A stretch of DNA of 64,000 nt from Spirosoma agri (GTDB taxonomy: Bacteria; Bacteroidota; Bacteroidia; Cytophagales; Spirosomataceae): assembly GCF_010747415.1 (NCBI RefSeq), contig NZ_JAAGNZ010000002.1:1488001-1552000 (forward strand), read 5' to 3'. Of the stretch, positions 27,199-36,851 are shown one piece after another. How positions within the stretch are numbered: the stretch's first letter is position 1; every line of letters begins with the position of its first letter. The translations under genes and the position numbers were made by a program. The notes beneath the pieces are model-generated. The model ran no database searches and was not told where the DNA came from. It was given only the letters and a program-made list of their open reading frames with translations.

Positions 27199-29475
27199 TC
27201 AATAAATGGACCTGGGGCGGTCCTGAGCGGCAACGCCCCAGGTTGGGCTAGGTTGGCTACTCATTTCGATGGTGAGCATACCGCCGGCCTGAATCGTCTG
27301 GTGCAACAGGTACGACTGTGTGTACGGCTTGCCGTTGAGCAGCACCCGGCTGATGTACCGGTTTGCCTTGCTGTTGTTAACCACATTGATCCGGAACGTT
27401 TTTCCGTTGCCGAGGTTCAGGGTTACGTCATCGAAGACGGGGCTGCCGAAGACATAAGCACCATTTGCCGGATTGACGGGATAGAAGCCCAGGGCCGAAA
27501 ACACGTACCAGGCCGACATCTGCCCGACGTCTTCGTTCCCGCACAGACCATCGGGTCTGGGCGCGTATAAACTATCCAGGATGTAGCGTACTTTGTCGGC
27601 GGTTTTCCAGGGCTGCCCCACGTAGGCATAGAGGTAGGTGATGTGATGGCTCGGCTCGTTACCATGCGCGTATTGCCCGATCAGCCCGGTAATGTCGCCG
27701 GAGGCTTCGCTACCCATATCCCCCTGCACCACAAATAGCGAGTCGAGTTTTTTAGTAAACGCCTGTTCGCCACCGAGTAAGGTCATGAGCCCTTCGACAT
27801 CCTGCGGCACCAGCCAGGTGTACTGCCAGGCGTTTCCTTCGGCGAAGTCATCTTTCATATGGCGTGATACTACGGGGCTGAACGGTGTCCGGCGGGCATT
27901 GTCGGAAAGGCGTCCCCGCATAAACCGGGTTTCGGGATCGAAGTAGTATTGATACGCTTTGGCCCGTTTGCTGAAATAGGCATAATCATCGGTTTTACCC
28001 ATTTTTTTGGCGACCTGCGCGATGGCCCAGTCGTCAATGGCGTATTCCAGTCCCTGCGCCACACTTTCTACCAGACTATCGCCCGGAATGTAGCCCTGCG
28101 CTTTCACGAACTTTAATCCTCGTTCGTCGCGCATAGCGCTGGCTTTCATCGCATCAAAGGCCAGCTTAGCGTCGAAACCGGTGAAGCCTTTCAGGTACGC
28201 ATCGGCAATAACCGGGATGGCACTGTTGCCGGGCATGGTGTTGGTTTCGTTCCCGACCAGATGCCAGATGGGAAGTTTGCCCTGCTGCTGGTAAATGGCG
28301 AGCATGGAATTCACCATATCATTAACGCGCCGGGGCTGAAGCAAGGTAAGCAACGGATGGGCCGCCCGGTAGGTGTCCCACAACGAAAAGGTCGTCAGGT
28401 TCGTAAAGGGCGCGTTTTTGTATAGGTTTTTGTCTGTTCCGAGGTAGTCGCCGTTATGGTCATTGAACGTGGACGGCGCAATCATGGTGTGGTATAGGGC
28501 CGTGTAAAACGTAGTCAGCCGGGCTTTGTCGGCCGTTTTGACGATCACCTTAGCCAATTCGGCGTTCCAGGCCGCATCGGCAGCCATGGCGATTTGATCA
28601 AAATTCCAGTGCGGTACTTCGGCCCGAATATTGGCTAACGCATTCTCGGAACTGACCGGCGAGATGCCTACTTTGATGGCTACAGTTTCGCCCGACCGCG
28701 TTGAGAAACTAACGACGCCTTTCGCTCGGGTAGCCGTTACTGTAGAACCCATTACGGACGTCTGATCGTCGTAGAGGTTTAGCTTCCGGATTGGTTTGGC
28801 AAAAACGACGGCGAAATAAAGCCGTTGATCCCGTGCCCAGCCTTTCGAATAGCGGTAACCGACGAGCGTTGTATCATTGAGCTGTTCCAGGTGCGATTGT
28901 GTGGTAACGTCGCCCCCGAGCCCTTCCTTCAGGTCGATCAGGATATGCGCATCGGCTGCCTGGGGGAAGGTGTACCGATGCACGCCAACCCGTTGCGTAG
29001 CGGTCAGCTCGGCCTTGATAGTATACCGTTGCAGGTTGACGGAATAATATCCCGGCCTGGCTTTTTCATCGGCGTGAGAAAAACGGGATGCGTAGCCGCT
29101 CCGACTGTCTTTCGACGTTCCTTTAGTCAGTTGTACCGGCCCGGTTGTGGGCATGATAAGCACATCACCCAAATCACCAATGCCCGTACCGCTAAGGTGC
29201 GTATGGGCAAATCCGATGATCAGCGAGTCGGAATAATGATAGCCCGAACACCAGTCCCAACCCTGCGACATCTGGCTGGGACCTAACTGAACAGCACCAA
29301 ATGGTACATTAGCCCCCATGAATACGTGGCCGTGAAAGCCCGTACCCACAAACGGATCTACATAACGGGTCAATGAATTGGAAACGGCGGGCGATTTTTT
29401 GGATTGACCGAGAGCAAGCGTAGCAGTAGCAATCAGGAGAAACGTCACGAAGCGACGAAGCGGAAAATCATTCAT
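27199..29475 (-). CDS. GH92 alpha-1,2-mannosidase family protein
   Basis: About 758 residues. Start set at MNDFPLRR (29475), which opens onto a signal peptide (FVTFLLIATATLALGQ). GH92 hallmarks: VDPFVGTGFHGHVFMGANVPFG at the N-terminus (split here over two motifs, VDPFVGTG and GANVPFGAVQLGPS), HTHLSGTG, LWDTYRAAHPL, MPGNSAIPVIADAY, and the catalytic-region GNEPSHHITYLY plus CGNEDVGQMSAWYVFSALGFYPV. Calcium-dependent exo-alpha-mannosidase acting in the periplasm or at the surface. Same strand as the GH2 and GH5 genes. Confidence 0.93.
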   Translation of the reverse strand: MNDFPLRRFVTFLLIATATLALGQSKKSPAVSNSLTRYVDPFVGTGFHGHVFMGANVPFGAVQLGPSQMSQGWDWCSGYHYSDSLIIGFAHTHLSGTGIGDLGDVLIMPTTGPVQLTKGTSKDSRSGYASRFSHADEKARPGYYSVNLQRYTIKAELTATQRVGVHRYTFPQAADAHILIDLKEGLGGDVTTQSHLEQLNDTTLVGYRYSKGWARDQRLYFAVVFAKPIRKLNLYDDQTSVMGSTVTATRAKGVVSFSTRSGETVAIKVGISPVSSENALANIRAEVPHWNFDQIAMAADAAWNAELAKVIVKTADKARLTTFYTALYHTMIAPSTFNDHNGDYLGTDKNLYKNAPFTNLTTFSLWDTYRAAHPLLTLLQPRRVNDMVNSMLAIYQQQGKLPIWHLVGNETNTMPGNSAIPVIADAYLKGFTGFDAKLAFDAMKASAMRDERGLKFVKAQGYIPGDSLVESVAQGLEYAIDDWAIAQVAKKMGKTDDYAYFSKRAKAYQYYFDPETRFMRGRLSDNARRTPFSPVVSRHMKDDFAEGNAWQYTWLVPQDVEGLMTLLGGEQAFTKKLDSLFVVQGDMGSEASGDITGLIGQYAHGNEPSHHITYLYAYVGQPWKTADKVRYILDSLYAPRPDGLCGNEDVGQMSAWYVFSALGFYPVNPANGAYVFGSPVFDDVTLNLGNGKTFRINVVNNSKANRYISRVLLNGKPYTQSYLLHQTIQAGGMLTIEMSSQPSPTWGVAAQDRPRSIY

Positions 29476-29554
29476 TCCAATAGAAAAAGTAAGAGGCATT
29501 GTGCCGTTAGTGGCAATCGGACAGAAACCCACGACGACTTCCACCAGTAAAGAT

Positions 29555-29593
29555 AATACCCCCGGCCAGTTGCAGGAACTAGCCGGGGGTATT
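29555..29593 (-). terminator. Terminator after the GH5 gene
   Basis: 12-bp GC-rich stem (29555-29566 with 29582-29593), 15-nt loop, just downstream of the GH5 stop on the minus strand. Followed by a weak T-rich stretch. Confidence 0.65.
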
Positions 29594-29609
29594 CCTATAA
29601 AAGATGCCA

Positions 29610-32561
29610 TTAATTGCCCGTTTTCAGCAATTTTATTGTGCGTTCTTCCTGATTCTCGTAACGAATGTGCAGCAAATAGATACCCGGCGATAGTTGGTCG
29701 CCAAAGGTGATTGTCTGGCCTGCTTTGGTCGATCCGAGCCGTAACTGCTCGCGTCCTGTCTGATTCGCAACGCTCATGGAATGGATATCCCGGTCAGCAA
29801 CGAACGTAAACTGGTCATTGGTTGGATTGGGAAATACTGGGTTATTGGCTACATCGTCAGCGCCGGCCCGCGCACCCGTCGAACAAACCGAAACCGGTTT
29901 GCAATACTGGCTGTACCAGGGCGCTACGGAATAATTGATGCCCACGCAGACCTGACCACCCGTGAAGCTCGGCCCGAACGTATAAGACGCTTTTCCGGCC
30001 TGCGTGGCGCTGATACTTTGCGACGAACCCATAAACCACCACGAGAACTGCGTCGCGTTGGGTAAGTTGCGGGCATTCACTTCATATACACGCACGTCGT
30101 TAGGGCGTGCGCAGTCAGCACCGATCAAATCCGCCCCGGGGTTAGGCGTCGTTGCCGTTGGGTTGCTCACCTGAATGGTTACGCTGGCCGAGGTGGTCGT
30201 AGCCCCCAGATTATCCGTTGCCCTGGCCAGAAGCGTGTACGTACCGGTGCTGACGCCAGTCCAGGAAAATTGGTATGGAGCCGTCGTGCTTTCGCCCAAT
30301 TTCGTAGTTCCGCTATAAAACTCAACCTTTGCGACACTGCCATCGGTATCGTTGGCCGTGGCCGAAATAGCTATGGTGGCGGGAGCCGTGAAGGTCGCGC
30401 TGGTAGCCGGTGCCGTTAGCGATACGGTTGGTGCCTGATTGGTAGGTGTGGGGTTGCTAACCTGAATGCTGATCGTTCCCGACGTGGTTGTTGCGCCCGC
30501 GTTGTCGGTCGCTTTCGCGGTCAGTGCATACGTACCCGCGCCAACGTTAGTCCAGTTGAGTTGGTAGGGTGAACTGGTGCGTTCCCCTAGCTTGGTCGAA
30601 CCGTTGTAGAATTCGACCTTCTCGATAGAACCGTCGGCGTCACTGGCCGAAGCAGCCAGCGTAACGGTTGCCGGAGCCGTGTATGTGGCATTCGTTGTTG
30701 GTGATGTCAAGGATACGCTCGGTGATTGGTTCGTCGGTGTAGTTAGCGTTCCTGGGCAAACGGTTACGGTTTTGCAATATTGGCTGTACCAGGGCGCTGC
30801 GGAATAGTTGATGCCTACGCAGACCTGACCACCTGTGAAGCTGGCGCCGAAATCAATGCTCGCCTTACCTGCCTGAACGGTCGTAATGCTTTTTGTGGAG
30901 CCGGTACACCACCACGAAAAGCTGGTGGCGTTGCCCAGTTTATTTGCGTTGACATTGAAGAGCTGAACCGCATTTGGATAGACGCAATTTGGTCCGATCA
31001 GATCTGCCGTTGGGTCCGGGTCGCCCTGGTTGTAAACGAGTACTGTCACTGCGCCGGAAGTGGTGACGGCTCCCTGATTATCCGTCGCCCTGGCCGTGAG
31101 CGTATACGTTCCGGCGGTCATGCCCGACCAGGTAAACGCGTAAGGAGCGGTGGCATCTTCGCCTAGCTTGGTGGAACCGTTGTAAAAGTCAACCTTCGAT
31201 ATATTTCCATCGTTGTCGGCTGCATTCGCGGCAATAGTAACCGTTGCTGGTAGTGGAAAGGATGCATTGTTGGCCGGTGAGGTCAGACTAACAATCGGAG
31301 CCTGATTAGGAGCCGGTGCCGCCGTGACCTGCACTACCGACGACGTTAAATTACCGCTGCTGATCAGTGCTTTGGCCGTTAATGAATAGGTGCCCTGTGC
31401 CAGGCTGGCTATCGTCCAGGAGTAGGGAGCGGTAGCGTCAGAACCTATTAATGTGGTGCCGTTGTAAAACTCGACACGGGTGGCACTGGCATTGTAGACC
31501 GACGCGTTGATAACCAAATTCGTACCGATGGCAACGGTCGTATTGTTCGCCGGGCTACTAATCGCTACGGATGGCGTGGCCGGACCGAAATCATCAGCCG
31601 GGTTCAGTATGTGGTCTTTCACCCACGTACCCGACGGACTGGTGTTGTTCCACTGCTGGCTGTTGCAGGCACCGGCATTGAGCGCAGCCGACGACTCGCC
31701 CGCATCCGAAAATGTCCAGTTACACCAGCTTATTTTCTGGTTACCCGGATTGCTGCCCGCCATCAGATCGAGCCAGGCCTGCCCATTGGTAAAGTCCAGG
31801 TTTCCACCGCCCGAGTACGTAGACGTACCCCATTCGCTGAAAAAGAGGGGAAGCTGGTTCGTTACGGATTTGACATCGTTCTGGAAAAAATGCGATGCGG
31901 CATAAAAATGAACCGTATACAGAAGATTAGTATAGGCAAGCGGAGCGCTCAAGACATCCTGTGGGCGCTGGTCCCAGTTGGGCGTACCCACCAGCACGAT
32001 AGCGTTGGGCGCGTTTTTTCGAATAACCGGAATAACCTGTTCGGCGTAACTTTTTATCTGCGACCAGTTAACGCCGTTTGGTTCGTTACAGATCTCGTAG
32101 ATGACGTGTTTCTTCCCCGCATTGCGCTGCGACATGATATTAAAAAACTCGATCGCATCGGCGGTATGTACGTTCGGGTCGCCGGGGTTGAGAATGTGCC
32201 AGTCGATGATGCAATAGATGCCGCTCTGCTCGGCCCAGTCAACGATCTGATTGACTTTGGCCCGCATGGCTTCTTTACCGCTCAGGTAACCACCCTCGTC
32301 TACATACATCGCAATGCGCAGTACGTCGGCACCCCAGTCTTTAGCCACGGCCTGAACCGAACTCTGGGTGTAACAGGTCGGAAACCACTGCAAACCATGC
32401 GTGCTTACCCCCCGGAGCTGAATCGCTTTGCCTGACTCGTTGGTGAGTTGGTTACCAACTACGTTGAGTTGCCCATTGGCCGCTACGGGTGTCGGCGACT
32501 GGCCTATTGCCAATAAGCTGGAGAACAGGCAGCTTAAAAAGAATAGTATATAGATTTTCAT
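29610..32561 (-). CDS. GH5 endoglucanase-type enzyme with Ig-like repeats and T9SS C-terminal sorting domain
   Basis: 983 residues. Signal peptide, then GH5 catalytic domain (about 30-320): IIDWHI, acid/base Glu in YEICNEPNGVN (about 160), nucleophile Glu in FFSEWGTS (about 243). Four Ig-like repeats with the motif KVEFYNGSTKLGE (about 326-412, 422-512, 609-700, 705-805). Two copies of a Trp/Cys-rich module ending in GGQVCVGINYS-PWYSQYCK (about 517-603 and 812-897). A Por/T9SS sorting tail (about 905-983; FPNPTNDQFTF, SPGIYLLHI). Secreted to the surface. Cellulose, glucan or mannan as substrate cannot be separated by eye. Confidence 0.92.
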   Translation of the reverse strand: MKIYILFFLSCLFSSLLAIGQSPTPVAANGQLNVVGNQLTNESGKAIQLRGVSTHGLQWFPTCYTQSSVQAVAKDWGADVLRIAMYVDEGGYLSGKEAMRAKVNQIVDWAEQSGIYCIIDWHILNPGDPNVHTADAIEFFNIMSQRNAGKKHVIYEICNEPNGVNWSQIKSYAEQVIPVIRKNAPNAIVLVGTPNWDQRPQDVLSAPLAYTNLLYTVHFYAASHFFQNDVKSVTNQLPLFFSEWGTSTYSGGGNLDFTNGQAWLDLMAGSNPGNQKISWCNWTFSDAGESSAALNAGACNSQQWNNTSPSGTWVKDHILNPADDFGPATPSVAISSPANNTTVAIGTNLVINASVYNASATRVEFYNGTTLIGSDATAPYSWTIASLAQGTYSLTAKALISSGNLTSSVVQVTAAPAPNQAPIVSLTSPANNASFPLPATVTIAANAADNDGNISKVDFYNGSTKLGEDATAPYAFTWSGMTAGTYTLTARATDNQGAVTTSGAVTVLVYNQGDPDPTADLIGPNCVYPNAVQLFNVNANKLGNATSFSWWCTGSTKSITTVQAGKASIDFGASFTGGQVCVGINYSAAPWYSQYCKTVTVCPGTLTTPTNQSPSVSLTSPTTNATYTAPATVTLAASASDADGSIEKVEFYNGSTKLGERTSSPYQLNWTNVGAGTYALTAKATDNAGATTTSGTISIQVSNPTPTNQAPTVSLTAPATSATFTAPATIAISATANDTDGSVAKVEFYSGTTKLGESTTAPYQFSWTGVSTGTYTLLARATDNLGATTTSASVTIQVSNPTATTPNPGADLIGADCARPNDVRVYEVNARNLPNATQFSWWFMGSSQSISATQAGKASYTFGPSFTGGQVCVGINYSVAPWYSQYCKPVSVCSTGARAGADDVANNPVFPNPTNDQFTFVADRDIHSMSVANQTGREQLRLGSTKAGQTITFGDQLSPGIYLLHIRYENQEERTIKLLKTGN

Positions 32562-32745
32562 AAGAACAAAGTGGTAAAGTTGACGGCTGACTATGTAGGC
32601 AAGATACCGAATTTGTAAATTAAAAATAGATACTGGTGTATTTATTTATCGCTAACCATTTTCACCATTCACGAAGCTGGATTGCAACAGAATGGTTAAA
32701 CTTGCGGCCTAGTCTGCTTTTCTTGTCAACGTATCTTTTTTCTGC

Positions 32746-33600
32746 ATGAAACTATTCCGCTTCGGCCAGCCCGATCACGAGCATCCCGGCGTATTACTAG
32801 CCACCGGACAACACATCGACGTAACACATTTTGGTGAAGATTTCGACGAATCTTTTTTTGCCAGCAACGGACCCGACCGACTGACGCACTGGCTGACGTC
32901 GCACGCGCAGAACTGTCCCGAAGTGTCGTCCGATGAGCGCTTTGGGCCCTGCATCAAACGGCCGTCCAAGATTGTATGCGTAGGGCTGAACTACGCCAAA
33001 CACGCTGCTGAAACGAACGCGCCGATTCCGGCGGAGCCAATTTTATTCTTCAAAGCAACGACCGCCCTGTGTGGACCGAACGATAACGTAGTGATCCCAA
33101 AACGGTCCGAAAAAACGGACTGGGAGGTCGAACTGGCCATTATCATCGGTAAGAAAGCCAGTTACGTAGAGCTGGATCAGGCCATGGAGTACGTAGCGGG
33201 CTATGCGCTGCACAACGACTACAGCGAACGAGCCTGGCAACTGGAACGCGGTGGACAATGGGTGAAGGGCAAAAGTGCCGATACGTTTGCGCCCCTCGGA
33301 CCGTATCTGGTCACCAAAGACGAAATCGAAAATCCCAATGCGCTACGCCTGTGGCTTGATCTCAACGGCGAACATCTACAGGATTCCAACACCGACGATA
33401 TGATTTTCAACGTGCCGACGCTCATTAGCTACATCAGTCAGTTTATGACGCTGTTGCCCGGCGATGTAATTTCAACCGGAACGCCCGCTGGTGTTGGTTT
33501 GGGATTAAGTCCACAGCGGTACTTGAAGCCCGGTGACGTAGTTGAACTGGGCATCGAAGGGCTGGGTGAGCAAAAACAAACCGCCGTCGCTTTCGTGTGA
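32746..33600 (+). CDS. FAH-family hydrolase, probable 2,4-diketo-3-deoxy-L-fuconate hydrolase
   Basis: 284 residues. Fumarylacetoacetate-hydrolase fold: IVCVGLNYAKHAAE, metal-binding acidic residues in DWEVELAIIIGK, then NDYSERAWQLERGGQW and GDVISTGTPAGVG. The NDYSER-RGGQW-KGKS pattern is that of the subgroup that cleaves 2,4-diketo-3-deoxy-L-fuconate to pyruvate and L-lactate in Xanthomonas. It opens the second plus-strand block, together with lactonase, dehydrogenase, permease and mutarotase genes. Confidence 0.88.
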   Translation: MKLFRFGQPDHEHPGVLLATGQHIDVTHFGEDFDESFFASNGPDRLTHWLTSHAQNCPEVSSDERFGPCIKRPSKIVCVGLNYAKHAAETNAPIPAEPILFFKATTALCGPNDNVVIPKRSEKTDWEVELAIIIGKKASYVELDQAMEYVAGYALHNDYSERAWQLERGGQWVKGKSADTFAPLGPYLVTKDEIENPNALRLWLDLNGEHLQDSNTDDMIFNVPTLISYISQFMTLLPGDVISTGTPAGVGLGLSPQRYLKPGDVVELGIEGLGEQKQTAVAFV

Positions 33601-33718
33601 CCGGGATTGGTGTGATTGAGCCGATCACAAGGATTGGTGTGGGGAGTCTCACCCGCGTAGTACGATCACGACGAGCCTATAACTCTCAAAACCCCACCGG
33701 GCTACCGGTACACTTTAA

Positions 33719-34552
33719 ATGGTTCAGATGACGATTGACGCTCACCAGCATTTCTGGCATTACGACCCCATCCGCGATAGCTGGATTACGGACGACATGG
33801 CAATGATCCGCCGTGATTTCCTGCCCGCCGATCTGGAGCCGATCCTGGCCGGAAACGGGGTAAACGGCTGCGTAGCCGTTCAGGCTTCGCAGTCGGAGGA
33901 GGAGACGCAGTTTCTGGTCAGCATGGCGCAGAACTACGATATTGTCAAAGGGGTAGTCGGGTGGGTCGATTTGCAGTCGCCAACCGTGTCTGACCGATTG
34001 GAACACTTTGCGCAACACGTTGAGATCAAGGGGTTTCGGCATGTTGCGCAGGCGGAACCCGATGATTTTCTGACTTGGCCTGCGGTGGTTGAGGGTATCC
34101 GGCAGTTGGCCTCGTTCAATCTGACGTATGACATCCTGATTTACCCCAGTCAACTCAAAGCCGCGCTGCACCTGGTTCGGGCCGTGCCGGAGGTCAACTT
34201 TGTGATTGATCACCTGGCCAAACCGTATATCACGAAGCAGGAGATCAGTCGCTGGTCGAACTTTATGACCCAGATCGCCAAAAATCAGAATGTGTCGTGT
34301 AAGCTATCCGGCATGGTGACCGAAGCCGACTGGCAAAATTGGAGCAAAAAAGATTTTTTTCCCTACCTGGACGTAGCCTTTGAGCAATTCGGACCGGATC
34401 GGCTGCTGTTCGGTTCTGACTGGCCGGTGTGTCTGGTTGCGGCCAATTACACACAGGTCAAAAACGTTGTTGAGGACTATCTGCTGCCGTGGGGCGATGA
34501 GGTGCGGGCAAATGTGATGGGCATGAATGCCGTTCGATTTTACGGCCTGTAA
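33719..34552 (+). CDS. Amidohydrolase 2 family L-fuconolactonase
   Basis: 277 residues. TIM-barrel amidohydrolase: IDAHQHFWHY (HxH metal motif), FVIDHLAKP and RLLFGSDWPVCLV (catalytic Asp). The family opens sugar lactones; here L-fucono-lactone to L-fuconate fits the neighbours. The start may be at 33719 or at the second Met (33728). Followed by a long hairpin before the dehydrogenase gene. Confidence 0.87.
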   Translation: MVQMTIDAHQHFWHYDPIRDSWITDDMAMIRRDFLPADLEPILAGNGVNGCVAVQASQSEEETQFLVSMAQNYDIVKGVVGWVDLQSPTVSDRLEHFAQHVEIKGFRHVAQAEPDDFLTWPAVVEGIRQLASFNLTYDILIYPSQLKAALHLVRAVPEVNFVIDHLAKPYITKQEISRWSNFMTQIAKNQNVSCKLSGMVTEADWQNWSKKDFFPYLDVAFEQFGPDRLLFGSDWPVCLVAANYTQVKNVVEDYLLPWGDEVRANVMGMNAVRFYGL

Positions 34553-34553
34553 A

Positions 34554-34621
34554 GGCTGGGCCAGGCTCCAGCTTGGTCTTAAAATAAAGCTAGATTGGCC
34601 AAACTGGAGCTTGGCCCAGCC
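34554..34621. repeat. Intergenic inverted repeat in the fucose operon
   Basis: 23-bp arms 34554-34576 and 34599-34621 with two non-Watson-Crick positions, 22-nt loop. Located between two genes read in the same direction, ending 5 nt before the next ATG. It may modulate expression or be a mobile palindromic unit. No T run. Confidence 0.65.
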
Positions 34622-34626
34622 TACCA

Positions 34627-35412
34627 ATGAATCTAAACCTACAGCATAAAATTATTATCGTTACGGGCGGTGCCAAGGGTATCGGCGAAGGAATTTCGAC
34701 GGTGCTGGCAGCCGAAGGAGCCATTCCGGTCATTATTGGACGCAGCGAACAAGACAACCTCAAAACGGTTGGCGCTATTCAGCAGGCGGGTGGTCAGGCG
34801 CATCAATTTGCTGCCGAACTAACCAAGCCCGACGAGTGCCAGCGTGCCGTTGAGCAGACGCTCGCTCAGTTTGGCCGTATTGATGGGCTTGTGAACAACG
34901 CCGGTGTAAACGACAGTGTTGGTCTGGAAAAGGGTAGTTATGAAGGGTTCATTGCGTCGCTTCATAAAAACCTGGTGCATTATTACCTCATGGCGCACCA
35001 CGCCCTGCCCGCGCTGAAAGCATCGAAAGGTGCTATTGTCAACATTGGCTCAAAGGTCGCCGAAACGGGGCAGGGCAACACATCGGCCTACGCGGCTGCC
35101 AACGGTGGGCGGAATGCACTCACCCGCGAATGGGCAGTCGAACTGCTGCCCTACAGCATCCGGGTCAACTGCGTAATCGTAGCGGAAAGCTGGACACCTT
35201 TGTACGCCAACTGGATCAAAACGCTGCCCGATCCGGAAAAGAAACTTCAGCAGATTGTTTCGAAAATTCCGCTCGAACACCGGATGACAACGACGGAAGA
35301 ACTGGCGAACACCGTTGCATTTCTGTTATCGGACAAGTCCAGCCATACGACTGGTCAACTCATTCACGTTGATGGGGGCTATACGCACCTCGACCGATCC
35401 ATTACGGATTAA
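34627..35412 (+). CDS. SDR oxidoreductase, probable L-fucose dehydrogenase (YxxxN variant)
   Basis: 261 residues. NAD(P) loop TGGAKGIG and NNAG are normal and the catalytic Ser is present (NIGSKVAETG), but the usual YxxxK reads YAAAN (codon AAC at the Lys position). Context between fuconolactonase and the FucP permease argues for oxidation of L-fucose to the lactone. Either the protein uses another residue in place of Lys, or activity is altered. Full length with a normal C-terminus (HVDGGYTHLD), so it is not obviously a pseudogene. Confidence 0.83.
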   Translation: MNLNLQHKIIIVTGGAKGIGEGISTVLAAEGAIPVIIGRSEQDNLKTVGAIQQAGGQAHQFAAELTKPDECQRAVEQTLAQFGRIDGLVNNAGVNDSVGLEKGSYEGFIASLHKNLVHYYLMAHHALPALKASKGAIVNIGSKVAETGQGNTSAYAAANGGRNALTREWAVELLPYSIRVNCVIVAESWTPLYANWIKTLPDPEKKLQQIVSKIPLEHRMTTTEELANTVAFLLSDKSSHTTGQLIHVDGGYTHLDRSITD

Positions 35413-35457
35413 TGCCCTCGTTCTAAACTCCTTGAGCCTCCTAAACTTAAACGACGA

Positions 35458-36849
35458 ATGGCTTTACCAACACCAAAGACTCCACCCAAACTAAAAGCGG
35501 GGGATACCGGTAACTACGGGCTCGCGTTTACGCTCGTTACCAGCTTGTTCTTCCTCTGGGGACTGGCCAACAGCCTGAACGGATCCCTTATCAAACAGTT
35601 TCAGATTGCGCTTGATCTCAATCGGTTTCAAGCCGGTATCGTCGATTTCGCATTCTACCTCGGCTATTTTTTTATGGCTCTACCCGCTGGCTATGTCATG
35701 CGGAGATTTGGCTACAAACGGGGTATTCTGTTCGGTCTAGTGCTGTATGGGGGAGGAGCCCTGCTGTTTTATCCGGCGGCAGAGGTGCGGGTCTATAGCT
35801 TTTTTCTGCTTGCGCTGTTCACGATGGCCTGTGGAATTGCGTTTCTGGAAACAGCGGCTAACCTGTACGTCACCGTGCTGGGCGACCCGGCCAAGTCGGA
35901 GTGGCGCTTGAATTTTTCGCAATCCTTCAACGGAATCAGCACCATTCTGGGGCCAATTATCGGGGCGCTGTTCATCTTCTCGAAAACCGAATACACTCCC
36001 GAAATGCTTACGGCCATGGCCCCAGTTCAGGCGCAGGCGATTCGGGTGCAGGAAGCGCTCTCGGTACAGGGACCGTATCTGGTTATCGGAACGATCATTG
36101 CCTTTGTGACGATACTGTTTGCCGTCACTAAAATGCCGGAAGTGGGGGCTGAAGAAGAACAGGCTGCCGGCAAAACCTCGATTACGGGTGTGTTGCGTCA
36201 CCGCCATCTGGCACTCGGCGTTGTAGCGCAGTTTGCCAACGTGGGGGCACAAGCAACGCTCTGGGGCTATTTTGTCGATCTGAAACTCGACTTCTCCCGC
36301 GATGGACACTGGGCGTTGGCGGAAGCGTACATGAATGCAATCAACGCGATAACCGGCTCGCCAACCGATCTGTCGGCAACGCAGATTGCTGGCTTTCACG
36401 CATCGTTCGCGCTGGTGCTGTTTATGCTTGGTCGGTTTGTGGGTACGTCGCTGATGGCGCGGTTTCGGCCGAACCGGGTGCTGGCTTTTTACGCCGTGGG
36501 TGCCGTAGCCATGATCATCATCGCTATGCTGACCGGCGGACTGACCGCTGTCATTGCGCTGAGTTTCACCTATTTCTTCCAGTCGATCCAGTTTCCGACC
36601 ATTTTTGCCCTGGCTACCAAAGGACTGGGTGCCGAGTCTAAAATTGCTTCGTCGCTGGTGATCATGAGCATTGTTGGTGGCGCGCTGATGCCGCTGGTGG
36701 CGGGTGCCCTGTTTGCCAATGGCGCAGTCTATGCGCTGCTGGTACCGTTGGTTTGCTTTGCCTTCATCGTATTTTACGCGTTGCAGGGCTATCAGATTAA
36801 TGCCAATGACCTGCACAATCCGAACATATCGCCCGAAATCGCCCCCTAA
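35458..36849 (+). CDS. fucP: L-fucose:proton symporter (MFS)
   Basis: 463 residues, twelve membrane helices. The FucP-type signature FFLWGLANSLNGSLIKQFQ in helix 1, YFFMALPAGYVMRRFGYKRG, and the helix 4 stretch FLETAANLYVTVLG with its acidic residue are present. A loop near 300-325 (ALAEAYMNAINAITGSPTDL) is longer than in E. coli FucP. Imports L-fucose (possibly also galactose or related sugars). The mutarotase start follows 2 nt after the stop. Confidence 0.9.
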   Translation: MALPTPKTPPKLKAGDTGNYGLAFTLVTSLFFLWGLANSLNGSLIKQFQIALDLNRFQAGIVDFAFYLGYFFMALPAGYVMRRFGYKRGILFGLVLYGGGALLFYPAAEVRVYSFFLLALFTMACGIAFLETAANLYVTVLGDPAKSEWRLNFSQSFNGISTILGPIIGALFIFSKTEYTPEMLTAMAPVQAQAIRVQEALSVQGPYLVIGTIIAFVTILFAVTKMPEVGAEEEQAAGKTSITGVLRHRHLALGVVAQFANVGAQATLWGYFVDLKLDFSRDGHWALAEAYMNAINAITGSPTDLSATQIAGFHASFALVLFMLGRFVGTSLMARFRPNRVLAFYAVGAVAMIIIAMLTGGLTAVIALSFTYFFQSIQFPTIFALATKGLGAESKIASSLVIMSIVGGALMPLVAGALFANGAVYALLVPLVCFAFIVFYALQGYQINANDLHNPNISPEIAP

Positions 36850-36851
36850 CT

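Noticed and set aside
35737..36816. 359-codon open frame on the minus strand
   Set aside because: Antisense shadow of fucP, rich in Arg, Gln and His with no motif; the plus strand encodes a clear 12-helix transporter.
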